The notes beneath the pieces are model-generated. The model made no database searches. It was not told where the DNA came from and saw only the letters and a list, made by a program, of their open reading frames with translations. A stretch of DNA of 64,000 nt, taken from contig DATAGP010000047.1 in assembly GCA_036263655.1 (NCBI GenBank), positions 50,645 through 114,644 on the forward strand. The letters are read 5' to 3'. A program made the translations under genes and the position numbers. How positions within the stretch are numbered: position 1 is the first letter of the stretch; each line of letters begins with the position of its first letter. The stretch is from Schlegelella_A sp036263655 (lineage in GTDB: Bacteria; Pseudomonadota; Gammaproteobacteria; Burkholderiales; Burkholderiaceae_C). Below are positions 26,609-35,566 of the stretch, piece by piece.

Positions 26609-27559
26609 GTGAGCTCCGCATTCACCTCGATCGCCGTCGTCGGCGCAGGCGCCGTCGGCGCCTTCTTCGGCGCGCTCCTCGCCCGGGCCCGCCATCGCGT
26701 CACCCTGATCGGGCGAGCGGCGCACGTCGAAGCGATGCGGCGCTCGGGACTTCGGCTCGACCGGGCGGGCGCCGTGGAGTCGATCGCCGTGCAGGCCAGC
26801 ACCGAGCTCGCCGCCGTTAGCGACGCCGACCTGGTCCTCTTCAGCGTCAAGTCCACGGACACCGAAGCCGTCGCCCGGGAGATGGCGCCCCACCTGCGCC
26901 CCGACGCGCTGGTCCTCAGCCTGCAGAACGGCGTCGAGAACGCACCGACGCTCGCCCGCCACGTGCGCGGCCTGGTCGTTCCCGCCGTCGTCTACGTCGC
27001 GACGGCGCTGCCCGAGCCCGGTCTCGTCAGGCATTTCGGGCGCGGCCATCTGGTCATCGGCGCGCCGAGCGCCGCCCTGGCGCAGGACGAGGGCGTCGCG
27101 CGGCGGCTGCAGGACCTCGTCGAGCTCTTCGCCTCGGCCGGCGTGCCGGTGCGCATCTCGCCCGACGTGACGGCGGAGCTGTGGTCCAAGCTGATGGTCA
27201 ACTGCGCGTACAACGCGATCTCGGGCATCGCGCAAGCGAGCTACGCGCAGCTCGCCGCCTTGCCCGCCGCACGCGAGCTGCAGCACGCGCTGGTCGCCGA
27301 AGTCGTCGCCCTCGCAGAGGCCGAAGGCGTCGACCTGCCGCTCGGCTCGTCGCTGGAAGCGATGGGGCGGATCGCGGTGGCCATGCCCGGCCAGCTCTCG
27401 TCGACGGCGCAGGACATGGCACGGCGCAAGCCGAGCGAGATCGAGCACCTGAACGGCTTCGTCGTCCGCCGCGGGCGCGAGCTCGGCGTGCCCACGCCGG
27501 CGAACCAGGCCCTCTACGCGCTGGTGAAGCTGATCGAGGCCGGTCGTGGCGAGCGCTGA
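26609..27559 (+). CDS. 2-dehydropantoate 2-reductase-family protein
   Basis: An NADPH-dependent ketopantoate reductase-like enzyme of 316 residues. It has the Rossmann motif AVVGAGAVGAFFGALLARA, the substrate-site Asn in LSLQNGVENAP, the catalytic Lys in ELWSKLMVNCAYNAIS and the C-terminal helix region SSTAQDMARRKPSEIEHLNG. Many bacteria carry several paralogues with other 2-keto acid substrates. This copy is translationally overlapped (14 bp) with an APH-type kinase and then a divergent enolase, so it may belong to a catabolic pathway instead of pantothenate synthesis. GTG 26609 starts directly at the family N-terminus. Confidence 0.92.
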   Translation: MSSAFTSIAVVGAGAVGAFFGALLARARHRVTLIGRAAHVEAMRRSGLRLDRAGAVESIAVQASTELAAVSDADLVLFSVKSTDTEAVAREMAPHLRPDALVLSLQNGVENAPTLARHVRGLVVPAVVYVATALPEPGLVRHFGRGHLVIGAPSAALAQDEGVARRLQDLVELFASAGVPVRISPDVTAELWSKLMVNCAYNAISGIAQASYAQLAALPAARELQHALVAEVVALAEAEGVDLPLGSSLEAMGRIAVAMPGQLSSTAQDMARRKPSEIEHLNGFVVRRGRELGVPTPANQALYALVKLIEAGRGER

Positions 27560-28607
27560 GCCCGGCCCGGCCAGCGCGTCATCGGCTGTCGACGCCGACG
27601 TGCCGCGCGACGTGCCGCCCGAGTTCGCCCAGGCACTGCGCGAGCTCGGCCTGGTGTCGTCGACCGCGCGGCTGGCGGGCTTGCCGCTCACCGGCGGTGT
27701 CTCGTCCGACATCTGGCGCATCGACACGGCCGGCGGGAGCGTGTGCGCCAAGCGGGCGCTGGCCCGGCTGCGCGTCGCTGCCGACTGGCGCGCCCCCATC
27801 GAACGCAACCGATACGAGGCGCGCTGGATGGAGGTCGCCGGCGAGGCGTCTCCGGGCTGCACGCCGAAGGTGCTCGGCCAGCATCCGGCGCTCGGCGTGC
27901 TGGTGATGAGCTACCTCGAGCCGGAACGCTATCTCTTGTGGAAGGCGTCGCTGCGCGAGGGCCGCGCCGAGCCGGCGACGGCGCGCGACGTGGGGCGCGT
28001 GCTGGCCCGCATCCACGCGCATTCGGCGGCGCGGCCGCAGCTGGCGGCGCAGTTCGACACCGACGCCATCTTCTTCGACATCCGCCTCGAGCCCTACCTG
28101 CTCGCCGCGGCGGCTCGCCATCCCGACGTCGCACCTGCGCTCGAGCGCCTGGTCGAGGTCACGCGCTCGACCCGCCGGGCGCTGGTGCACGGCGACGTCA
28201 GCCCCAAGAACATCCTGGTCGGCGCCGAAGGCCCGGTGCTGCTGGACGCCGAGTGCGCCTGGTGGGGCGACCCGGCCTTCGACATCGCCTTCTGCCTCAA
28301 CCACCTGCTGCTGAAGTGCCTGTGGACGCCGAGCGCGAGCGCCGGTTTCCTCACGAGCTTCGACGTGCTCGCCGCCAGCTACCTGGAGGGCGTCGACTGG
28401 GAACCCACGGCCGCCGTCGAAGGCCGCGCCGCCGCGTTGCTGCCCGGCCTGCTGCTCGCCCGCGTCGACGGCAAGTCGCCGGTGGAATACATCGTCGACG
28501 AGCCTTCGCGCGACGTGGTGCGGCGCGTGGCGCGCTCGCTGCTGCGCGCGCCGGCGCAGGGTCTGGCCGAGGTGAAGGCCGCCTGGCAGGAGGAGATCCG
28601 CTCATGA
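27546..28607 (+). CDS. APH-family small-molecule kinase (phosphotransferase)
   Basis: A 353-residue aminoglycoside/choline-kinase-fold phosphotransferase. The catalytic loop ALVHGDVSPKNILV (Asp, Asn) and the metal-binding LLDAECAWWGDPAFDIAFCLNH are intact. Upstream, VCAKRAL likely contains the ATP-site Lys. The family phosphorylates small hydroxyl compounds, so antibiotic resistance should not be assumed. It starts at GTG 27546 inside the reductase gene and ends in an ATGA overlap with the enolase paralogue. That tight coupling suggests it makes the phosphorylated substrate for the enolase-like enzyme (inference). Confidence 0.9.
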   Translation: MASAEPGPASASSAVDADVPRDVPPEFAQALRELGLVSSTARLAGLPLTGGVSSDIWRIDTAGGSVCAKRALARLRVAADWRAPIERNRYEARWMEVAGEASPGCTPKVLGQHPALGVLVMSYLEPERYLLWKASLREGRAEPATARDVGRVLARIHAHSAARPQLAAQFDTDAIFFDIRLEPYLLAAAARHPDVAPALERLVEVTRSTRRALVHGDVSPKNILVGAEGPVLLDAECAWWGDPAFDIAFCLNHLLLKCLWTPSASAGFLTSFDVLAASYLEGVDWEPTAAVEGRAAALLPGLLLARVDGKSPVEYIVDEPSRDVVRRVARSLLRAPAQGLAEVKAAWQEEIRS

Positions 28608-29890
28608 GCGCGCACGCGATCCGCTCGGTGCATGGCAGGCGCGTCTGGGACAGCCGCGGCCGGCCGACGGTCGAGGCCGAGGTCGCGCTGGGCGACGGCT
28701 CCACCGGCCGCGCCATCAGCCCGGCGGGCGCGTCGAAGGGCTCGCGCGAGGCGCTCGAGCTGCGCGACGGCGGAGCGGCCTTCGGCGGCCTGGACGTGAT
28801 GCGCGCCGTCGGCCACGTCAACGGCGAGATCGCGCAGGCGCTGATCGGCCTTTCGGCGAGCGACCAGCACGCGCTCGACGAGCGCCTCGTCGCCGTCGAC
28901 GGCACGCCGTCGCGCAGCCGCCTCGGTGCCAATGCGACGCTGGCCGTCTCGATGGCCGCGGCGCACGCCATGGCGGCGTCGGCGCGCGTGCCGCTGCACG
29001 AGCACCTCGGCGGCGCCGCGGCGACGCTGCTGCCGATGCCGCAGATCCAGGTCTTCGGCGGCGGCGCGCACGCCAACCGCCGCGTCGACGTCCAGGATTT
29101 CATGATCGTGTGTCCCGGCGCCGGCAGCTTCGCCGAGGCCCTCGAGTGGACGGCCGAGGTCTATCGCAGCGCCGGTTCCCTGATGCACGCGCGCGGCTCG
29201 CACTTCGGCATCGCCGACGAAGGCGGCTGGTGGCCCGACTTCCGCACCAACGAAGAGGCGCTCGATCGCCTGCTCGAGGCCATCGAGCGGGCCGGCTTCT
29301 CGCCCGGCACGCAGGTCGCGATCGCACTCGACGTCGCCGCCTCCGAGTTCGGCCGCGGCGGCCGCTACCGGCTCGGCCTCGAAGGGCGCGAGCTCGACGC
29401 CGACGGGCTCATCGAGCTGCTGCTGCGCTGGATCGAGCGCTACCCCATCGTCTCGATCGAGGACCCGCTCGGCGAGGACGACGGCGAGGCCTTCGCCCGC
29501 TTCACACGCGCCGCCGGCTCGCGGCTGCAGATCGTCGGCGACGACTTCCTGGTCTCCGACGCGGCGCTCGTTCGCCAGGCGGCCGCCGCCGGCGCGGCCA
29601 ACACCGTGCTGCTCAAGCCGAACCAGCGCGGCACGCTGACCGAGACGCTCGAGGCCTGGCGAACGGCGCAGTCGCTCGGCTACGCCGGCATCGTGTCGGC
29701 GCGATCGGGGGAGACCGAGGACACGACCATCGTCCACCTCGCGATCGGCTGGCAGGTCGGCCAGCTCAAGGTCGGATCGTTCGCGCGCGGCGAGCGCATG
29801 GCGAAGTGGAACGAGGCGCTTCGCGTCGAGGAGCGTCTCGGCGCCCGGGCACGCTTCGCCGGCATGTCGGCGTTCGGACGGAGCCGCTGA
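28604..29890 (+). CDS. Enolase paralogue with altered active site
   Basis: The 428-residue protein aligns along the whole enolase family and keeps the metal ligands Asp243, Glu286 and Asp313, the catalytic Lys338 (LLKPNQRGTLTET), Glu206 of DEGG, Lys389, and Ser44 of the mobile loop. Two substrate-contacting residues differ from canonical enolase: the Glu in QEFMI is Asp165 (QDFMI), and the His in SHRSGE is Ala366 (SARSGE). The loop reads PAGASKG instead of PSGASTG. Canonical enolase dehydrates 2-phosphoglycerate to PEP; these changes near the leaving hydroxyl suggest a different substrate. The ATG overlaps the kinase stop and has AGGAGG upstream. A housekeeping eno is presumably elsewhere. 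Confidence 0.88.
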   Translation: MSAHAIRSVHGRRVWDSRGRPTVEAEVALGDGSTGRAISPAGASKGSREALELRDGGAAFGGLDVMRAVGHVNGEIAQALIGLSASDQHALDERLVAVDGTPSRSRLGANATLAVSMAAAHAMAASARVPLHEHLGGAAATLLPMPQIQVFGGGAHANRRVDVQDFMIVCPGAGSFAEALEWTAEVYRSAGSLMHARGSHFGIADEGGWWPDFRTNEEALDRLLEAIERAGFSPGTQVAIALDVAASEFGRGGRYRLGLEGRELDADGLIELLLRWIERYPIVSIEDPLGEDDGEAFARFTRAAGSRLQIVGDDFLVSDAALVRQAAAAGAANTVLLKPNQRGTLTETLEAWRTAQSLGYAGIVSARSGETEDTTIVHLAIGWQVGQLKVGSFARGERMAKWNEALRVEERLGARARFAGMSAFGRSR

Positions 29891-29959
29891 CGGCGGCAGG
29901 GAGGTCGCCGGCGGCCGCAGCGAGGCCGCGTCCCGGCCAGCCCGTGCCGCGTGTCGCCG

Positions 29960-30820
29960 TCAGGCCTTGCGGAAGTGCGTCATGAGCAGCGCCGCGAGCT
30001 CCGCCGGCCGCTCCTCGGGGACGAAGTGGCCGCAGTCGGGAACCACAGCGCCGATGACGTCGTCGGCGACCAGCGCCAGCGACTGCTCGGGCTCGCTGCC
30101 GCGGCCGCGCGCTTCGGCGCGGCCGCCGCCGACCGCAAGCACCGGCATGGTCAGGCGCAAGCCCGCATCGACGAGCGCGCGGTTGTCGGACGCGTCGCGC
30201 GGGATGTTGCGGTAGAGGGCGAACCCGGCCTCGAGCGCACCGGGCTCGGTGTAGGTGCGCAGGTACTCGTCGAGATCGGCCGGCGCGAAGGCGCCGCGCC
30301 GCCACGAGAACGCCTCGTAGAACCAGCCGAGGTAGGCGCGCTCGCGACCGCGCACCAGCGCCTCCGGCAGGTCGGGCGTCATGTGGAAGGCGTGGTGCCA
30401 GCGCTTGCCGCCTTGCGAGATGTCGGGGCCGATGCCGGGCAGCGTCACGTCGACGATGGACAGGGTGGCGATCGCCTCCGGGTGGGCGGCCGCCAGCGCG
30501 AACGCGACCGGCCCGCCCCAGTCGTGGCCGACCAGGTGCCAGGGGCGCAGGGCGAGCCGTTCGCCGAGCAGCTGCCACAGGTCGGCGGCTAGCGTCTTCT
30601 TGTCGTAGCCCTCCGTCGGGCGCGAGCTGTCGCCGAGGCCGCGCAGGTCGGGCGCGATGACGCGATGGTGCGCCGCTAGCAGCGGCATCACGTGCCGCCA
30701 CTCGTACCAGGTCGAGGGCCAGCCATGCACGAGCACGACGGGCTCGCCGTCGCCGATGGCGGCGTAGTGCAGCTCGACGCCGTCGAGGCGCTCGTGATGG
30801 TGCTCGATCGTCGTGCTCAT
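29960..30820 (-). CDS. Alpha/beta hydrolase (epoxide hydrolase/haloalkane dehalogenase type)
   Basis: A 286-residue alpha/beta hydrolase. It has the oxyanion motif VHGWPSTWYEW, APDLRGLGDSSRP, a nucleophile elbow GHDWGGP whose nucleophile is Asp (as in epoxide hydrolases and dehalogenases) and the catalytic His in PDCGHFVPEERP. The start at 30820 (MSTTIEHHHERL) is chosen by homology; upstream codons run into the FAD enzyme gene. It lies seven bases after that gene and is the last of a TRAP-transporter operon on the minus strand. It probably opens an ester, epoxide or halide in the same substrate pathway. Confidence 0.9.
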   Translation of the reverse strand: MSTTIEHHHERLDGVELHYAAIGDGEPVVLVHGWPSTWYEWRHVMPLLAAHHRVIAPDLRGLGDSSRPTEGYDKKTLAADLWQLLGERLALRPWHLVGHDWGGPVAFALAAAHPEAIATLSIVDVTLPGIGPDISQGGKRWHHAFHMTPDLPEALVRGRERAYLGWFYEAFSWRRGAFAPADLDEYLRTYTEPGALEAGFALYRNIPRDASDNRALVDAGLRLTMPVLAVGGGRAEARGRGSEPEQSLALVADDVIGAVVPDCGHFVPEERPAELAALLMTHFRKA

Positions 30821-30827
30821 GTCGGGC

Positions 30828-32486
30828 TCATCCGCGGAGTCCTGCGCGCCAGTCGAGCGGCACGCCTTCGTCGCGCAGGCTGCGCTGGAAGTCGTCGAGG
30901 CGCGTTTCGCGCACCGCCGCCGGCGTCGTGCCGTTGCGGATCGCGTAGGCGGCGACGGCACCGGCCGCCTCGCCGATGTTCCACTCGACCGGATGCAGCC
31001 GGTAGCAGCCGTTCGTGAGGTGCGTGGTGCCGATGTTCTTCGCCCCGGCGACGAGGTTGGCGATGCGCACCGGCAGCAGGGCGCCGAGCGGGATCTGGAA
31101 CGGCCGGGTGCGGCAGCTGAGGCCGACGTCCTCGTCGCCGGCGCGATGGATGTCGATCGGGTACCAGCCGAGGCCGACGGAGTCGGCGAACGGCGCCGCG
31201 AACGGGCCGGCCTGGAACGCGGTCGACACCTCGTGCTCGAGGACCGTCTTCAGCGCCACGATGCGCCGCGCCTCGCGGATGTAGGGGTGCTTGGCGAGCC
31301 CGTCGGCGCTGCCCATGACGTCCGGGCGCAGCATCAGCTCGGGCGCACCGCGCCTGTCGCCCTCGGTGGGCGCCTCGGTCTGCAGCCAGTGCAGGAAGCC
31401 GAGGCTCACGCGCTTCGCATCCTGCAGGGCCGCGGCCACCTCGTGCGCCGGTCGATCGATGATCGTGCGGTCGCGGTAGTCGTTGCCGGGCCAGTTGAAC
31501 ATGGTGACGTCGTTCGGCACCGCCGCGCCGAAGTGCCGCGAGGCGAGCAGGCGCCGGTAATCCCACAGGCCCCCCTTGGTGCCCGGCATCCGCTCGTACA
31601 GCTGGTAGGCGAGCCGGCCGCTCTCCTCCCCGTAGATCTCGCCGCCGTGCACGTCGATCGTGAGGCTGTACGGCTGCGCGTCGCGGTAGTGACGGTACTT
31701 TCCCGGTTCGGGGATGACATGCGTCTCGCCGGCCGGGCGCCGCTCGGCCGCGAACGGATAGGTGAAGCTCTGGACGCAGTGCGGCTTCGGCTCCACGGGG
31801 TGTGCGTGCGCCTCGCCGGTCTGCGCCGTCGACTCGGCGCCGACGCGGTACTCGGCGCCGGCGAGCGGCAGGAGGTCGCCCAGCTCGGTGGCGTCGACGA
31901 CGGTGGCCGACTCGAAGCGCAGCCGGCTGCCGTCGTCGAGGTTCATCGCCGTCAGCGAGCGGATGCGGTCGCCGGACGCGTCGACCGCGATCGTCTTCGT
32001 GCGCAGGTGGATGCTCAGGCGGCCGCTCGCGACATGCGGCGCGAGGAGCGACCGCATCAGCTCCGCCGCGACCGCCGGCTCGAAGGCGAGGCGGCTCACC
32101 CAGCAGGCGCCCGGGTTGAAGTCGGCCGCCGAGCCCGCGGCGCCGGCCATCGGCCGATAGCGAGCCCGCAGCCGCGAGCGCAGGTCGGCATAGGAGGCGG
32201 TGGCGCCGAAGGCCTCGATGTGCTCGTGCTCGTCCAGCGCCGACACGCCTTGCGCGCTCAGCTGCCCGCCGAGCCAGTCGGTCTCCTCGAGAAGGCAGGT
32301 CCGGCAACCGCGGCGCGCGGCCGCGAGCGCGGCGGCGACGCCGCCGGTGCCGCCGCCGACGACCAGGACCTCGCAAGCGACGACCTCTCCCGGCGGCGCT
32401 CCCGCGACCTCGATCACGGCGACGCCCGGGTCGCCCGCGGCCGGGACCCGCATCACGTCGACCACCTGGTGCAAGCGCCTTTCCAT
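30828..32486 (-). CDS. FAD-dependent oxidoreductase
   Basis: A flavoprotein of 552 residues of the FAD-oxidoreductase type resembling the PF12831 group. The dinucleotide motif VLVVGGGTGGVAAALAAARR is at about residues 40-60, after a ~40-residue N-terminal extension, and LLEETDWLGGQLSAQGVSAL follows it. The C-terminal FAD segment is NLVAGAKNIGTTHLTNGCYR. The reaction is unknown; such proteins often oxidise an alcohol, amine or C-C bond of a dedicated substrate. It is ten bases downstream of the TRAP large permease gene and in tandem with the hydrolase, so it likely acts on the imported compound. Confidence 0.87.
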   Translation of the reverse strand: MERRLHQVVDVMRVPAAGDPGVAVIEVAGAPPGEVVACEVLVVGGGTGGVAAALAAARRGCRTCLLEETDWLGGQLSAQGVSALDEHEHIEAFGATASYADLRSRLRARYRPMAGAAGSAADFNPGACWVSRLAFEPAVAAELMRSLLAPHVASGRLSIHLRTKTIAVDASGDRIRSLTAMNLDDGSRLRFESATVVDATELGDLLPLAGAEYRVGAESTAQTGEAHAHPVEPKPHCVQSFTYPFAAERRPAGETHVIPEPGKYRHYRDAQPYSLTIDVHGGEIYGEESGRLAYQLYERMPGTKGGLWDYRRLLASRHFGAAVPNDVTMFNWPGNDYRDRTIIDRPAHEVAAALQDAKRVSLGFLHWLQTEAPTEGDRRGAPELMLRPDVMGSADGLAKHPYIREARRIVALKTVLEHEVSTAFQAGPFAAPFADSVGLGWYPIDIHRAGDEDVGLSCRTRPFQIPLGALLPVRIANLVAGAKNIGTTHLTNGCYRLHPVEWNIGEAAGAVAAYAIRNGTTPAAVRETRLDDFQRSLRDEGVPLDWRAGLRG

Positions 32487-32496
32487 CGCCGACGCG

Positions 32497-33813
32497 CTAC
32501 TTCGCCATCGTGCTCGGCAGCCAGAGGGCGATCTGCGGGAACGCGATCACCAGGCCGAGCGCCAGCACCTGCAGCGCCATGTACGGCCAGATCGAGCGGA
32601 AGATGTCGCCGAGGCTGATGTCGGGCGGGACCACGCCCTTGAGGTAGAACGCCGCCGGCCCGAACGGCGGCGAGATGTACGAGATCTGCATGTTCATGCA
32701 GAAGAGGACGCCGAGCCAGACGAGATCGAAGCCGAGCGTGGACGCCACGGGCACGAAGATCGGCGCCGTCAGCAGCAGGATGCCGATCCAGTCGATGAAG
32801 CAGCCGAGGACGATCCAGATCAGCATCATGATGATGATCACGCCCATCGGTCCGACGGGCAGGCCGGTCATCGCGTCCTGGATCAGCTTGGTCCCGCCGG
32901 CCAGCGTGTAGACGCCGATCAGCGCCGACGAGCCGAAGAACAGCCAATAGAGCATCGCCGTGACCTTGGTCGTGTCCTCCACGGCGGCGCGGATGCTCTT
33001 CCAGCTGAGCCTGCGGTTCCATGCGGCGGCGAGCACGGCGCCGGCGACGCCGACCCCGGCGGCCTCGGTGGGCGTCGCCCATCCCATGTAGAGCGAGCCG
33101 AGCACGCTGAAGGCGACCAGCCCGGGCAGGATCAGCTCCTTCAGCAGCGCGAGCTTCTCGCGCAGGGGCATGGCCAGCTCCTCGGCCGAGGCCGGCGGCG
33201 CGAGGTCGGGCTGCAGCTTGCAGCGGACGATGATGTAGACGATGTACATCCCCGCCAGCATCAGGCCGGGGATCACGCCGGCCATGTAGAGCTGGCCGAT
33301 GGAGACCCCGGCGGTGAGGCCGAACATGATGAACACGACGCTCGGCGGGATCAGCGTCGCCAGGCCGCCGCCGGCGCAGATGCAGCCGAGGGCGAGGTCC
33401 TTCTTGTAGTTCTTGGCGAGCATGGCCGGCAGCGCCACGACGCCCATGGTCACGATCTCGGCGCCGATCACGCCGACCATCGCCGCCATCAGCGCACAGG
33501 AAATGATGACGGCGACCGCGAGGCCGCCGCGCAGGCGGCCGGCCCACACGTGCACGGCCCGGAAGATCGCCTCGGCGATGCCGGCTCGCTCCAGGATGCA
33601 GGCCATGAAGATGAAGAGCGGCACCGAGACGAGCACGTAGTTGCCCATCAGCGTGAACATGCGGCTGACGATGAGGTTGAGTCCGGGCAGCCCGAACAGA
33701 ACGACCGCGAAGACGACCGCCACCGCGCCCGTCGCGAAGGCCAGCGGGAGGCCGGTGAGGAGCGTGACGGCGAAGACGGCGACGAAGAGGATCGAGAGGA
33801 ACTCGATGCTCAT
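32497..33813 (-). CDS. TRAP transporter large permease (DctM family)
   Basis: The integral-membrane transport subunit of a Na+-coupled TRAP transporter. The 438-residue protein is almost entirely hydrophobic helices, with typical motifs GLPLAFATGAVAVVF, LIPPSVVFIMFG, GVIPGLMLAGMY and GWATPTEAAGVGVAGA, and FIDWIGILLLTAPIFVP near the C-terminus. The start at 33813 (MSIEFLSILFVAVFAV) overlaps the small-permease stop by four bases. The order on the minus strand is receptor, small permease, large permease, FAD enzyme, hydrolase. Confidence 0.94.
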   Translation of the reverse strand: MSIEFLSILFVAVFAVTLLTGLPLAFATGAVAVVFAVVLFGLPGLNLIVSRMFTLMGNYVLVSVPLFIFMACILERAGIAEAIFRAVHVWAGRLRGGLAVAVIISCALMAAMVGVIGAEIVTMGVVALPAMLAKNYKKDLALGCICAGGGLATLIPPSVVFIMFGLTAGVSIGQLYMAGVIPGLMLAGMYIVYIIVRCKLQPDLAPPASAEELAMPLREKLALLKELILPGLVAFSVLGSLYMGWATPTEAAGVGVAGAVLAAAWNRRLSWKSIRAAVEDTTKVTAMLYWLFFGSSALIGVYTLAGGTKLIQDAMTGLPVGPMGVIIIMMLIWIVLGCFIDWIGILLLTAPIFVPVASTLGFDLVWLGVLFCMNMQISYISPPFGPAAFYLKGVVPPDISLGDIFRSIWPYMALQVLALGLVIAFPQIALWLPSTMAK

Positions 33814-34397
33814 GCGGGGAGTTCCCCTCTTGTCCAGCCGAGGTCGCGCGCCAGGTTGGCGAAGCCCTGCAGGAGGAGCAGGACGCCGGCCAGCGGAATC
33901 GCCATCTTCACCGGCCAGATCGGCGGGTTCCACGGCGTGCTCGTCGTCTCGCTGAACTGGAAGGAGTTCCAGGCCTCCGTGCCACCGGTCCAGATCAGCG
34001 TGAGCACGTAGGCTGCGAAGAAGAGGAAGGTGAACGCGTCGAGGCGGCCGCGCACCTGCGGCGACAGCCGGTCGTAGATCACGTCGATGCGGACGTGCCT
34101 GCGGTGCAGCAGCGCATAGCCGCCGGCCAGCAGGTAGGCCATGGCCGAGAGGTAGATGGTGGTCTCGTTGGCCCACTGCGTCGGCGAGCCGAACACGGTG
34201 CGGGCGAACACCTCGTAGAGCACCGCCAGGGTGACGAGGACGATGGTGAAGCCCCAGAAGAGGCCGACCCAGTGGTTGAGCGCATCGACGGCGGCGCAGA
34301 AGCGCCCGATCGGCCCGCGCGTGACCGGAGCGCGGGTCGGATCGGGCGGGGTGGAACCGGCGGCGCGGTCGCCGCCCGGCTCACCCGCAGACGTCAC
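33810..34397 (-). CDS. TRAP transporter small permease (DctQ family)
   Basis: The 195-residue small membrane subunit. A ~30-residue soluble N-terminus is followed by four hydrophobic helices: VGLFWGFTIVLVTLAVLYEV, TTIYLSAMAYLLAGGYALL, AFTFLFFAAYVLTLIW and MAIPLAGVLLLLQGFANL. The signature HVRIDVIYDRLSPQVRGRLD sits between helices two and three. GTG 34397 overlaps the receptor stop (GTGA), and the 3' end overlaps the large-permease ATG, so all three subunits are translationally coupled. Confidence 0.92.
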   Translation of the reverse strand: MTSAGEPGGDRAAGSTPPDPTRAPVTRGPIGRFCAAVDALNHWVGLFWGFTIVLVTLAVLYEVFARTVFGSPTQWANETTIYLSAMAYLLAGGYALLHRRHVRIDVIYDRLSPQVRGRLDAFTFLFFAAYVLTLIWTGGTEAWNSFQFSETTSTPWNPPIWPVKMAIPLAGVLLLLQGFANLARDLGWTRGELPA

Positions 34398-35425
34398 GCC
34401 ACCAGCCCCAGGTCCCGCAGCCAGGCGAGCTGGGAGTCGAATGCCTTCTTGGCCAGCGGGCCCTTCTTCGACCAGTCTTCCCAGGTCTTGTGCGCGAGCT
34501 CGCGGATCTTGCGCATCTCGGCGTCGTCCCAGCGGATGCGCTCGACGCCCTTCTTCTTGAGATCGTTGAGGATGCGCACGTCCTCGACGGCGACGCGCTG
34601 GACCTGGTCCCAGGTCCATTCGCGCACGGCGGTGCTGACCAGCAGCTTCAGGTCGTCGGGCAGGGCCCGCCAGGTCGCCTGGTTGACGGTGAACTCCTGC
34701 ACCGGCATCGAGTGCTCGACGATCACCGGGAACTTGGCGACGTCGTGGAAGCCCATGCGCTGGTTCATGGAGATCGTGGCCCAGTCGGCCGCGTCGACGA
34801 CGCCCTTGTCGAGCGCCGAGAACACCTCGCCGCCGGGCAGCACGACGATCGACGCACCGAGCTTGGTGAGGATCTCCGCCGTCATGCCCTGGGGCGAGCG
34901 GAACTTGACGCCCTTGAAGTCGCCCATGTTGCGGATCGCCTTCTTGGCGACGATCGACTCGACGCCCCACCAGCTCACGCCGACCGGGTAGGCGTTGTAG
35001 CGGGCGTACGCCTCGCGCAGCATGTCGAGCCCGCCGCGCTGGTAGAACCAGGCTTCCGCCTGCCAGGGGTGCTGGTAGCCGAAGACGAAGTCGCTGATCA
35101 CGGCGAGGCCCGGGTCCTTGCCCGAGAAGTAGCCCGGCCACGACGAGTGTCCCTGCAGGACGCCGGCGGAGACGGCGTCGAGCGTCTCGAAGGCGCCGGT
35201 GACGGCGCCCGCGGCGAAGGGGGTGATCTCGAGGCGGCCGTTGCAGAGCTTGTTGATGCGCCCGCAGAGGTCTTCGAACACCTTGTAGGTGAGCTCCGCC
35301 GAGCTCCACATCGACTGCATCTTCCATTTCGCCGACTGCTGCGCTCCGACGACCGCCGGCGCGCCGATGAGCCCGGCACCGGCGCCGACCGCACCGGCCG
35401 CCCGGATGAACTTGCGTCTCTGCAT
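34394..35425 (-). CDS. TRAP transporter solute receptor (DctP family)
   Basis: The periplasmic substrate-binding subunit, 343 residues. The N-terminus QRRKFIRAAGAVGAGAGLIG is a Tat-like signal (RRKFI) ending near VVGAQQ. The mature protein has receptor landmarks: a central WWGVESIVAKKAIRNMGDFK with KFRSPQGM (the Arg that usually binds the carboxylate), DAADWATISMNQRMGF and HSMPVQEFTVN. This DctP subtype (GYQHPWQAEAWFYQRGGLDM) is close to receptors for aromatic or keto-acid ligands; the ligand is not determined here. The start at 35425 has AGGGAG upstream. Confidence 0.92.
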   Translation of the reverse strand: MQRRKFIRAAGAVGAGAGLIGAPAVVGAQQSAKWKMQSMWSSAELTYKVFEDLCGRINKLCNGRLEITPFAAGAVTGAFETLDAVSAGVLQGHSSWPGYFSGKDPGLAVISDFVFGYQHPWQAEAWFYQRGGLDMLREAYARYNAYPVGVSWWGVESIVAKKAIRNMGDFKGVKFRSPQGMTAEILTKLGASIVVLPGGEVFSALDKGVVDAADWATISMNQRMGFHDVAKFPVIVEHSMPVQEFTVNQATWRALPDDLKLLVSTAVREWTWDQVQRVAVEDVRILNDLKKKGVERIRWDDAEMRKIRELAHKTWEDWSKKGPLAKKAFDSQLAWLRDLGLVA

Positions 35426-35505
35426 GCGTGTCTCCCTTCGTGGTGGATCGCGCGGAGCTCCGGGCGATGCATCGATTGAGGCACCGGCCCCAAGGCGCTG
35501 CAATA

Positions 35506-35523
35506 GGTAAATATATTGATACC
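35506..35523. promoter_or_regulatory. AT-rich operator-like dyad between dctP and gntR
   Basis: GGTAAATATATTGATACC is an imperfect palindrome (GGTA/TACC ends, ATAT centre) in an AT-rich patch of an otherwise very GC-rich region. It lies in the divergent TRAP-receptor/GntR promoter and is the natural candidate site for the adjacent GntR protein. Confidence 0.5.
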
Positions 35524-35566
35524 ATGCCAACGCCCTCTCGACGAGGCCGCGAGGCCCGAGCCGCCC

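Noticed and set aside
27546..28607. Aminoglycoside resistance gene
   Set aside because: Only the general APH kinase fold is present; context is a metabolic operon with no resistance or mobile elements.
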